Shown: piece by piece, positions 1 through 5,665 of the stretch | Position numbering within the stretch: the first letter of the stretch is position 1 | Layout: each line of letters opens with the position of its first letter | Origin: Actinomycetes bacterium | GTDB taxonomy: Bacteria > Actinomycetota > Actinomycetes > Actinomycetales > Microbacteriaceae | DNA length: 9,548 bases | Assembly: GCA_030425055.1 (NCBI GenBank) | Contig: JAUHVN010000088.1 | Location: 1-9,548, forward strand | Direction: 5' to 3' | The notes under the pieces: generated by a model | Database searches by the model: none | Seen by the model: the letters and a program-made list of their open reading frames with translations, nothing else | What the model was told of the DNA's origin: nothing | Program-made: the position numbers and the translations under genes

Positions 1-213
1 GACGCGATCGCGTTCCGCATCGACTCCTATCCGGCGGTCGCGCTGACCGCCGACGCGACGGGCTTCGACGCCGTCGGCGGCGTCATCGTCGCGACGGCGA
101 CCGGCGAGACACGCGACGGCGCGACCGCGAGCTTCACCTACCGCGCCGATGATTGGGCGCTGCGCGGATCGGTGCGGCTGACCGGCGACGAGATGGTGCT
201 CTCGGTGCGGTGA
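1..213 (+). CDS. C-terminal fragment of an unrecognised protein (5' truncated)
   Basis: Frame 1 is open from the window edge to a TGA at 211-213, giving the last 70 residues of a protein that begins outside the window. The fragment has alternating hydrophobic and polar residues (for example RIDSYPAVALTAD near its start and GSVRLTGDEMVLSVR at its end), which suggests beta strands. I recognise no family motif, catalytic residue or membrane segment. It is the only gene on the plus strand and converges on the YcaQ-like gene, with the two stop codons directly adjacent. Codon use fits a real high-GC gene (mostly G or C in third positions). A structural or conserved hypothetical protein is the most that can be said. 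Confidence 0.6.
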   Translation, partial: DAIAFRIDSYPAVALTADATGFDAVGGVIVATATGETRDGATASFTYRADDWALRGSVRLTGDEMVLSVR

Positions 214-1293
214 TCAGCCGCGCTCGAGGCCGAGCCAGTCCGCGAGATCGGCGATCTCGGCGTCGACGGCCGCCGCGACCTCGTCGGTGAACGGCTCGTC
301 CTCGTGGATCGCGTTCACGCGCAGCACGCCGGCTCTGCGATCGGCCTTGGCATCGAGCTTCCCCACGAGCCGATCGCCGTGCAGGATCGGCAGCGCGAAG
401 TAGCCCCAGCGGCGCTTCGCGGCCGGCTTGTACATCTCGAGGATGTACTCGAAGCCGAACAGGTCGAGCGCGCGGGCACGATCGAAGACGAACCGGTCGA
501 ACGGCGAGAGCAGCACCGTGCGACCGGCGAGGGCGTCATCCTGTTCGAGCTGCGCGGGATCGACCCGCCACGGGCCGTCGACCCCGTCGATCTCGGCGGG
601 TTCGCCCGCCTCGCCGACGTGGAAGGGCTCGACGGGCTGCTTCGGCGCCTTCGGCCGAGCGATCCCGAGCGCGCCCAGCCGCCGCGCGTCGCGCAGGCGA
701 GCGGCATCCCGATCCGACAGCGGGTCGTCGTCGGGCGGATAGATCCGCTCGGCGAGATCCCATAGCCGGTCGCGGCCGTCGCGACCCGACAGCGCCACCT
801 CTCCCCCGAGCACGAGGAACTCGAGCATCTGCGACACGTTCCGATCGGCGGTCCATCCGCTCGATCGCCACGACACCTCTGCGGTGTCGGGGATCTCGCC
901 GGTGCGCAGCGGTCCGTCGGCGCGGAGCCGGTCGAGCACGTCCTGGCGGAAGCGGGCGTTCGCATCGAGCCAGTCGCGGTGCTCGCGGTACGGCGGCCAG
1001 GCATGCATGAGAGGCCGGTACAGCGGCAGGTCCGCCATCGGCCGCAGGAAGCCCGCCCACTCGAACACCACGCGGTCGACCTCGATCGCGCGGGTGAGGT
1101 CCGCCGACCGGTACGGCCAGCCGAGACGGCTCCACAGCACATGGTCGGCGCTGGGGGCCACCGCCGCCGTCGGGTCGATGTTGACGAGGGTGAGCGCGTC
1201 GATCGTCTCGAGGATGCCCGCCGGCCGCGGTTCGGCCAGCAGCTGTGCTCGCACCGCGATGCGGCGCGCCTGCCCGCGGTCGAGCCGGTGCAC
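214..1293 (-). CDS. Winged-helix DNA-binding protein of the YcaQ/AlkZ (HTH_42) DNA glycosylase superfamily
   Basis: This 359-residue protein belongs to the superfamily that includes E. coli YcaQ and Streptomyces AlkZ, monofunctional DNA glycosylases that remove alkylated bases and unhook interstrand crosslinks. Visible landmarks are the N-terminal QARRIAVRAQ (about 8-17), the segment NIDPTAAVAPSADHVLWSRLG (split here as N38-I39-D40, then PTAAVAPSADHVLWSRLG), a winged-helix middle region, and a C-terminal LLSPFDRFVFDR...FEYILEMYKPAAKRRWGYFALPIL stretch typical of the family. I chose the GTG at 1293 because it directly precedes the conserved QARR segment and lies 5 bases after the htpX stop. 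The open frame extends upstream inside htpX but that part is not family-like. No strong Shine-Dalgarno is seen, so translation probably depends on coupling to htpX. The catalytic Gln of the YcaQ-type dyad appears to be Asn here. Family assignment is secure; enzymatic activity is inferred. Confidence 0.85.
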   Translation of the reverse strand: MHRLDRGQARRIAVRAQLLAEPRPAGILETIDALTLVNIDPTAAVAPSADHVLWSRLGWPYRSADLTRAIEVDRVVFEWAGFLRPMADLPLYRPLMHAWPPYREHRDWLDANARFRQDVLDRLRADGPLRTGEIPDTAEVSWRSSGWTADRNVSQMLEFLVLGGEVALSGRDGRDRLWDLAERIYPPDDDPLSDRDAARLRDARRLGALGIARPKAPKQPVEPFHVGEAGEPAEIDGVDGPWRVDPAQLEQDDALAGRTVLLSPFDRFVFDRARALDLFGFEYILEMYKPAAKRRWGYFALPILHGDRLVGKLDAKADRRAGVLRVNAIHEDEPFTDEVAAAVDAEIADLADWLGLERG

Positions 1294-1298
1294 GCGGC

Positions 1299-2189
1299 TC
1301 AGAAGCGGCCGCCCATGGTCGTGAGCCGCTCGATGCGATCGGGGATGGGCGGGTGGGTCGCGAACAGCCGCGACATCGCGCCCTTGCGCAGCGGATCCGA
1401 GATCCACAGGTGCGCCATCGAGGTGTTCGCGCGCTGCAACGGCTGTCCGTACTCCTGCAGCTTCGCGAGAGCGGATGCCAGGCCGTCGGGATCGCGCGTG
1501 GTCATGGCGCTCGTGGCGTCGGCGAGGTACTCCCGCTGACGCGAGATCGCCGCCTGCACCGCCCCCGCCAGCAGCGGCGCGACCAGCGCGGCCACGATTC
1601 CGAAGACCATGAACAGCAGCTGGGCCTGGCCGTTGCCGCCCGAGCGGCGGGCCCCACCGAAGAACGCGAACCGCATCATCATGTCGGCGAGGATGCCCAC
1701 CGCCACGACGAGACCGAACACGATGAGCGAGACGCGGATGTCGTAGTTGCGGATGTGGCCGAGCTCGTGCCCGAGCACGCCCTCGAGCTCGCGGTCGGTC
1801 ATCAGCTCGAACAGACCCGTCGTGACGGTGATCGCCGCCTCTTCCGGCTTGCGGCCGGTCGCGAACGCGTTGGGAGCCGGATCGTCGACGACGTAGAGCT
1901 TCGGCATGGGCGTGCCGGTCGCGATGCACAGATTCTCGACGAGGCGGTGGTAGCGCGGAGCATCCGCCTTGCTCACCTCGACCGCGCCGCTCATCGCGAG
2001 CGCCTCACGGTCGGCGAAGAAGTACTGGAACGTCGCGTACCCCGCGGCGAACACCAGGATGAACGCCGTGATCCACCAGTTGTTGCCCGCGAGCCACCCC
2101 GCCAGCGCGCCGATCGCGCCCAGCAGCACGACGAACGCGATCAGGATGAACCACGTGTTGCGCTTGTTGCGCGCTATCGCGGTGTACAT
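1299..2189 (-). CDS. htpX: HtpX-type membrane zinc metalloprotease (M48)
   Basis: The 296-residue protein is an integral-membrane M48 peptidase that degrades damaged or misfolded membrane proteins. Two hydrophobic segments lie near the N-terminus (about 13-33 and 38-58), followed by the zinc site HELGH at 141-145 with the third ligand probably E220 in the REYLAD segment. Two further hydrophobic stretches occur at about 153-168 and 190-212. The length is normal for the family. The ATG at 2189 is preceded by a good Shine-Dalgarno (GAGGAA, about 2197-2202). The gene follows lemA, a frequent partner in bacteria, across a 114-base gap that holds two palindromes, and is followed 5 bases later by the YcaQ-like gene. 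All motifs needed for activity are present. A generic name such as M48 family metallopeptidase would also be fair. Confidence 0.93.
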   Translation of the reverse strand: MYTAIARNKRNTWFILIAFVVLLGAIGALAGWLAGNNWWITAFILVFAAGYATFQYFFADREALAMSGAVEVSKADAPRYHRLVENLCIATGTPMPKLYVVDDPAPNAFATGRKPEEAAITVTTGLFELMTDRELEGVLGHELGHIRNYDIRVSLIVFGLVVAVGILADMMMRFAFFGGARRSGGNGQAQLLFMVFGIVAALVAPLLAGAVQAAISRQREYLADATSAMTTRDPDGLASALAKLQEYGQPLQRANTSMAHLWISDPLRKGAMSRLFATHPPIPDRIERLTTMGGRF

Positions 2190-2215
2190 AGTGGCGTTCC
2201 TCGGTTTCCCAGCGA

Positions 2216-2252
2216 GGTTTCGATACGCGGCGCGGCGCGCCGCTACTCAACC
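2216..2252. repeat. REP-like intergenic palindrome 1 (GGTTTCGATACGC ... GCTACTCAACC)
   Basis: The plus strand begins GGTTTCGATACGC and ends GCTACTCAACC, with a GC-only core between. It folds into an imperfect hairpin: a 4-bp outer GGTT/AACC stem, short mismatches, then a 7-bp inner stem with a 3-base loop. From memory, palindromes with these same ends occur many times between genes in Microbacterium genomes, so this is probably one copy of a dispersed element. It lies just upstream of the htpX ribosome-binding site. Confidence 0.7.
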
Positions 2253-2308
2253 TTTAGCCGCAACCGCATCAACGCGCGCTGCGCGCGCATTGATTTGGTT
2301 CGGCTAAA
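2253..2308. repeat. Long palindrome 2, overlapping the lemA stop codon
   Basis: The arms TTTAGCCG (2253-2260) and CGGCTAAA (2301-2308) are perfect complements. Inside them AACC (2262-2265) pairs with GGTT (2297-2300), ATCAA (2268-2272) with TTGAT-type partners at 2290-2294, and GCGCGC (2274-2279) with GCGCGC (2283-2288) around a TGC loop. One bulge and a few mismatches interrupt the stem. It abuts palindrome 1 directly. The lemA TAG stop (2304-2306) lies in the outer arm. No U-run follows in the direction of transcription, so it is not a classical intrinsic terminator, although it could attenuate or protect the mRNA. Confidence 0.75.
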
Positions 2309-2870
2309 ACTGCACGCGGGGCGGTTCCGAGATCGCGGCGCCGTCGACGACCTCGAAGAACTCGCGCTCGTGGAAGCCGAGGTTGCGGGCGAACAGGTTG
2401 TTCGGGAACACCTTGATCTTCGTGTTGAGCTCTCGCACGCCGCCGTTGTAGAAGCGGCGCGAGGCCTGGATCTTGTCCTCGGTGTCGACGATCGACTGCT
2501 GGAGCTGCAGGAAGTTCTGGCTCGCCTGCAGCTGCGGATACGCCTCGGCGACCGCGAACAGCGACTTCAGGGCCTGCTGCATGTGACCTTCGGCGACGCC
2601 CGCCTCGGCCGGACCGCCGGCCGAGAGGGTCTCGGCGCGCGCGCGCGTCACGTTCTCGAAGACCGCCTTCTCGTGCGCCGCGTAGCCCTTCACCGCCTCG
2701 ATCAGGTTCGGCAGCAGGTCGGCTCGACGCTTGAGCTGGACGGTGATGTCGCTCCACGCCTCGTCGACACGCACGTTCAACTGCACGAGCGAGTTGTACG
2801 TCGCCCACAGGTAGATGCCGACGATGACGACGAGCGCCACCACGATGAGGACCGGGATCAGCCATTCCAT
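2304..2870 (-). CDS. lemA: LemA family membrane-anchored protein
   Basis: The 188-residue protein has a single N-terminal membrane helix (about 4-23), followed by the helical LemA core. The signature segments are clear: VDEAWSDITVQLKRRADLLPNLIEAVKGYA (about 35-64, quoted here only to locate it by its D51-L-L-P-N55 centre), the YPQLQASQNFLQLQ region at 111-124, and the C-terminal NTKIKVFPNNLFA at 149-161. LemA proteins have no proven enzymatic activity and often sit beside HtpX-type proteases or secreted TPM-domain proteins. The ATG at 2870 is preceded by GGAG (2879-2882) with an 8-base spacer. Length is normal. The gene leads a probable lemA-htpX-ycaQ-like operon with its own promoter in the 83-base gap upstream. 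Its stop codon is built into a long palindrome. Confidence 0.93.
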   Translation of the reverse strand: MEWLIPVLIVVALVVIVGIYLWATYNSLVQLNVRVDEAWSDITVQLKRRADLLPNLIEAVKGYAAHEKAVFENVTRARAETLSAGGPAEAGVAEGHMQQALKSLFAVAEAYPQLQASQNFLQLQQSIVDTEDKIQASRRFYNGGVRELNTKIKVFPNNLFARNLGFHEREFFEVVDGAAISEPPRVQF

Positions 2871-2894
2871 AGCCGCGACTCCGTTTCGAGGTTT

Positions 2895-2914
2895 GCCCTC
2901 ATCCTAACGAGGGC
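2895..2914 (-). promoter_or_regulatory. Possible lemA promoter element inside an inverted repeat
   Basis: On the minus strand a TAGGAT hexamer, 4 of 6 matches to the -10 consensus, lies about 30 bases upstream of the lemA start. It sits in the loop of a 6-bp inverted repeat, GCCCTC/GAGGGC (2895-2900 and 2909-2914). No convincing -35 box is visible at the right spacing. The location in the only gap between the lactone-oxidase stop and lemA supports a promoter, but the motif itself is weak. Confidence 0.3.
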
Positions 2915-2953
2915 GGCCGCCGGAGACACCCTCTGGGCCCGCACTCCCAGCGC

Positions 2954-4267
2954 TCACTCACCCAGGACGCGTTCCAGATAGGCGTTCGCGAAGATCCGAT
3001 CGGGGTCGAGCCGGTCGCGCAGCGCCGTGAAGTCGTCGAATCGCGGGTAGCGCTCGCGCAGCTGCCGTGCCGTCAGCGTGTGCATCTTGCCCCAGTGCGG
3101 TCGGCCGCCGTGCGCGAGCATGATCTGCTCGGCGGCCTCGAAGTACTCGTCGGGATCCTCACGCCAGTATCGGTGCATCGCGATGTACGCCGACGCCCGG
3201 CCGTGCGCCGTCGACAGCCAGATGTCGTCGGATGCCGCGAAGCGCACCTCGACCGGGAAAGAGATGCGCCACCCGCGCTCGTCGATGAGGCCTCGGAGCG
3301 CCTCGAAGGCCGGGCCGACCTGATCTGCCGGCAGCGCGTACTCCATCTCGCGGAAGCGAACGGTCCGCGGCGCGACGAACACCCGCTCCGAGGCATCCGT
3401 GAACTCGCGGTCGCCCCACAGGCGGCTGGCCGTGCGGTTGATGAAGGGGATCGTGGCGGGGGCGACGCGGCCGACGTCGCACGCCACGCGATAGACCGCG
3501 TTGCCGACCAGCACGTCGTCCACCCAGCGTCCGACGGGCGCGAGCGGGTGGCGCGGGGCCTCGGCGGGCAGGCGGGTGTTGGTCTTGGTGAGGGCCGCAT
3601 CGGTGTGCGGGAACCAGTAGAACTCGAAGTGGTCGGCCTCTTCGACGCGTCGGTCGAGCGAGGGCAGCACGTCGGCGAGTGCTTCGGGCCGCTCGACCGC
3701 GTGGAGCACGAACTGCGGAACGCATTGCAGGGTCACGTCGACGACGATGCCGAGCGAACCCAGCCCCAGCGCGACGGCCGGAAGCAGCTCGGGGTTCTCG
3801 GTCTCGTCGACCCGCAGCAGATCCCCCGTCGACGTGACGAGGGTCGCGCCGACGACCTGGGTGGCGATGCCGCCGAACCGGGCGCCGGTGCCATGGGTTC
3901 CGGTCGAGATCGCGCCCGAGATCGACTGGCGGTCGATGTCTCCGAGATTCGCCATCGCGAGGCCCGAGGGCGCGAGCAGGGCCGGGATGCGGTGCAGCCG
4001 GGTGCCCGCGAGCAGCGTGGCGCGTCCGCGTTCGCGGTCGACGCCGACCAGCCCCGAGAGATCCGTCAGGTCGAGCAGCACGCCGGGTGCCACGGCGATC
4101 GGCGAGAAGCTGTGTCCGGCCCCGACGGCCTTGACGCGCAGACCCTGGGCGGCCGCGGCCTGCACGGCGCGCTGGACGGCTTCGACCGAACGCGGGAACT
4201 CGACGCGCTGCGGGCGCACTTTCGCCGTCGCCGCCCAATTGCGCCACTGGCCGCCCGGCCGCGTCAC
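2954..4267 (-). CDS. FAD-dependent D-arabinono-1,4-lactone oxidase / alditol oxidase family protein
   Basis: This 437-residue flavoprotein belongs to the VAO-fold family of sugar-1,4-lactone and alditol oxidases or dehydrogenases. The N-terminal FAD domain contains VGAGHSFSPIA (48-58), where H52 is the expected site of covalent histidyl-FAD attachment, then NLGDIDRQ (107-114) and TGTHGTG (122-128). The C-terminal substrate domain ends with HWGKMH (391-396) and the DPDRIFANAYLERVLG terminus typical of arabinonolactone oxidases. The start is GTG at 4267; it overlaps the stop of the upstream PLP enzyme by 4 bases (GTGA), so the two are translationally coupled. The true substrate cannot be read from sequence: L-gulono- or D-arabinono-lactone, xylitol and other alditols are all used within the family. 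I recall the pairing with a PLP amino acid deaminase/aldolase gene from other actinobacteria. Confidence 0.9.
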   Translation of the reverse strand: MTRPGGQWRNWAATAKVRPQRVEFPRSVEAVQRAVQAAAAQGLRVKAVGAGHSFSPIAVAPGVLLDLTDLSGLVGVDRERGRATLLAGTRLHRIPALLAPSGLAMANLGDIDRQSISGAISTGTHGTGARFGGIATQVVGATLVTSTGDLLRVDETENPELLPAVALGLGSLGIVVDVTLQCVPQFVLHAVERPEALADVLPSLDRRVEEADHFEFYWFPHTDAALTKTNTRLPAEAPRHPLAPVGRWVDDVLVGNAVYRVACDVGRVAPATIPFINRTASRLWGDREFTDASERVFVAPRTVRFREMEYALPADQVGPAFEALRGLIDERGWRISFPVEVRFAASDDIWLSTAHGRASAYIAMHRYWREDPDEYFEAAEQIMLAHGGRPHWGKMHTLTARQLRERYPRFDDFTALRDRLDPDRIFANAYLERVLGE

Positions 4268-5493
4268 AGGAACGCCTTCCCTTCACCGCGGTACGTCGGA
4301 GCGGAGCCGATGAGGACGCCGTCCTCGACCAGGTGGTAGCGATCCACCCGCTCCGAGGCCTCGCCGCTCTTCGCGTGCCGGAACCACACGCGGTCGCCGA
4401 CGCGCAGGTCCCGTGCAGCTTCGCCCTGCAGCGGCGTCTGCACCTCTCCGGCCGCCTCGCGGCTCAGCGTGCGCAGACCCGCGGGCCACACGGGCTGCGG
4501 CTGTCGGGAGGCGGTCGCCGGCCCCGACGCGATCCAGCCGCCGCCGAGCACCGTCGCGATGTCGGGGCGGGGCTTGCGCACGACATCGAGCGCGAAGGCG
4601 GCGGCAGGAGCCGGGTCGAACGCCCGGTAGCCGTCGAAGAGGTGTCCGGCCAGCAGACCGCTGCCCGCGGTCACCTCGGTGACGGCCTCGTCGGCGGCGG
4701 TCGACTCGAGCGATCCGGTGCCGCCGCCGTTGACGAACTCGAGCGCGGCGATGTCTCGCAGCGACGCGGTGATGGCCGCGCGGCGGTGGCGGAGCTCCTC
4801 GGCCGACCGCCGCTGCATCCAGCGGATCACGGGATCGGCCGGGCCCTCGGCATCCGGCTGACCCGCGATCTGCGCCTCGTACATCATGAGTCCGACCAGC
4901 CGGAACCCAGGTCGGCCGGAGATCGCGCGTGCGAGGGCGGTGACCTCGGCGGGCGTGTGGACGGGCGACCGATGAACCCCCACGTGACCGAGGCTGCGGG
5001 AGCGGAAGCTCGCGTCGGCGTCGATCGCCACGCGCACCTCGGCGCGCGACGACGGCGGCGCGATCGCGTCGACGAGGTCGAGCTGCGCGAGGTCGTCGAC
5101 CATGAGCGTGACGCGGGCCGCAGCCGCGTCGTCGGCGGTCAGCGCCGCCAGCGCGGCACGGTCGGCGGTCGGGTAGCCCACCACGACGTCGTCGTGGTCT
5201 TCGGCGAGCCACAGCGCCTCGGCGAGGGTGAACGCGAGGATGCCGCGGTAGCCCGGCATCCGCAGGACCGCGTCGAGCACCTCGCGTACGCGCACCGACT
5301 TGCTCGCGACGCGGATGGGCAGTCCGCCACCGCGCACGACCATGTCCAGCGCGTTGCGGCGCAGCGCCTCGACGCCGATGACCGCGACCGGGGCGGACTG
5401 CGCCTCGATGGCCTGCGTGAGGGCGCGCCAGTAGGTCGCGGGGTCCTGCCAGGGGTCGGCGGTGACCTCTGCGGGGAGGAGATCCAGGCTCAT
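4264..5493 (-). CDS. PLP-dependent amino acid deaminase/aldolase (alanine racemase fold, DSD1-like)
   Basis: The 409-residue protein resembles D-threonine aldolase and D-serine dehydratase (DSD1-type) enzymes: an N-terminal alanine-racemase-type TIM barrel that binds PLP and a C-terminal beta domain. The expected Schiff-base lysine is K65 in RVASKSVR (61-68). GGGTGS (256-261) fits a cofactor phosphate-binding loop. GDRVWFRHAKSGE (366-378) and YRGEGKAF (401-408) are in the C-terminal domain, where DSD1 enzymes hold an activating metal. The ATG at 5493 starts the family-like sequence; the open frame upstream runs through the tRNA gene and is not coding. The Shine-Dalgarno is weak. A palindrome lies 18 bases upstream of the start. 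The substrate is unknown; a D-3-hydroxy amino acid is a reasonable guess. The stop overlaps the start of the lactone oxidase gene. Confidence 0.85.
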   Translation of the reverse strand: MSLDLLPAEVTADPWQDPATYWRALTQAIEAQSAPVAVIGVEALRRNALDMVVRGGGLPIRVASKSVRVREVLDAVLRMPGYRGILAFTLAEALWLAEDHDDVVVGYPTADRAALAALTADDAAAARVTLMVDDLAQLDLVDAIAPPSSRAEVRVAIDADASFRSRSLGHVGVHRSPVHTPAEVTALARAISGRPGFRLVGLMMYEAQIAGQPDAEGPADPVIRWMQRRSAEELRHRRAAITASLRDIAALEFVNGGGTGSLESTAADEAVTEVTAGSGLLAGHLFDGYRAFDPAPAAAFALDVVRKPRPDIATVLGGGWIASGPATASRQPQPVWPAGLRTLSREAAGEVQTPLQGEAARDLRVGDRVWFRHAKSGEASERVDRYHLVEDGVLIGSAPTYRGEGKAFL

Positions 5494-5511
5494 CGGGCTC
5501 GCTTCGGGTGC

Positions 5512-5527
5512 GTGCTGATATCTGCAC
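5512..5527. promoter_or_regulatory. Operator-like palindrome upstream of the PLP enzyme/oxidase pair
   Basis: The plus-strand sequence GTGCTGATATCTGCAC is symmetric at 14 of 16 positions around a central GATATC. It lies between the tRNA gene and the ATG at 5493, 18 bases upstream of the start, where an operator or a regulator-binding site for the two-gene unit would be expected. Its AT-containing core stands out in GC-rich surroundings. A TAGGCT hexamer just upstream on the minus strand (about 5528-5533) could be a weak -10 box. No regulator gene is adjacent. Confidence 0.35.
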
Positions 5528-5560
5528 AAGCCTACGACGGCGCACGGCTCGCGCCGAACG

Positions 5561-5634
5561 TACCCCCGCCGGGATTCGAACCCGGACTGGGGCGGGTTTA
5601 AGCCGCCTGCCTCTGCCGATTGGGCTACGGGGGC
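5561..5634 (-). tRNA. tRNA with anticodon UAA (tRNA-Leu by codon, class I shape)
   Basis: The minus strand folds as a full cloverleaf of 74 bases: acceptor arms GCCCCCG and CGGGGGT (closing pair G-U), a D arm with a 3-bp GCC/GGC stem and a GG-containing loop, anticodon arm GGCGG-CTTAAAC-CCGCC, a 5-base variable loop (CCAGT) and a perfect T arm CCGGG-TTCGAAT-CCCGG, then discriminator A. CCA is not encoded. The anticodon UAA (plus-strand 5598-5600) reads the leucine codon UUA and possibly UUG. Bacterial tRNA-Leu normally has a long variable arm (class II, about 85 bases); this one does not, so its amino acid identity is less certain than the anticodon suggests. It begins 31 bases after the NADH dehydrogenase stop codon and may be cut from the same transcript. 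Confidence 0.88.
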
Positions 5635-5665
5635 GTCGCGCTCGGCGCTCGCCCCCACGCTACCG

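Noticed and set aside
1294..1929. Upstream extension of the YcaQ-like reading frame inside htpX
   Set aside because: The extension is Arg- and Gly-rich with no similarity to the family, whereas htpX in the other frame has a perfect zinc-protease motif.
2933..2950. Small inverted repeat (CTGGG/CCCAG) after the lactone oxidase gene, as a terminator
   Set aside because: Only 5 bp with no U-run; too weak to call.
1245..5601. Long plus-strand open frames (1245-2981, 3080-4339 and 4333-5601) of 400-580 codons
   Set aside because: They lie opposite clearly recognisable minus-strand genes, are rich in Arg, Asp, Glu and Val with no family motif, and reflect the scarcity of stop codons in GC-rich antisense frames.
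5494..5658. Longer N-terminus for the PLP enzyme
   Set aside because: This part of the frame runs through the tRNA gene; the family-like sequence starts at the ATG at 5493.
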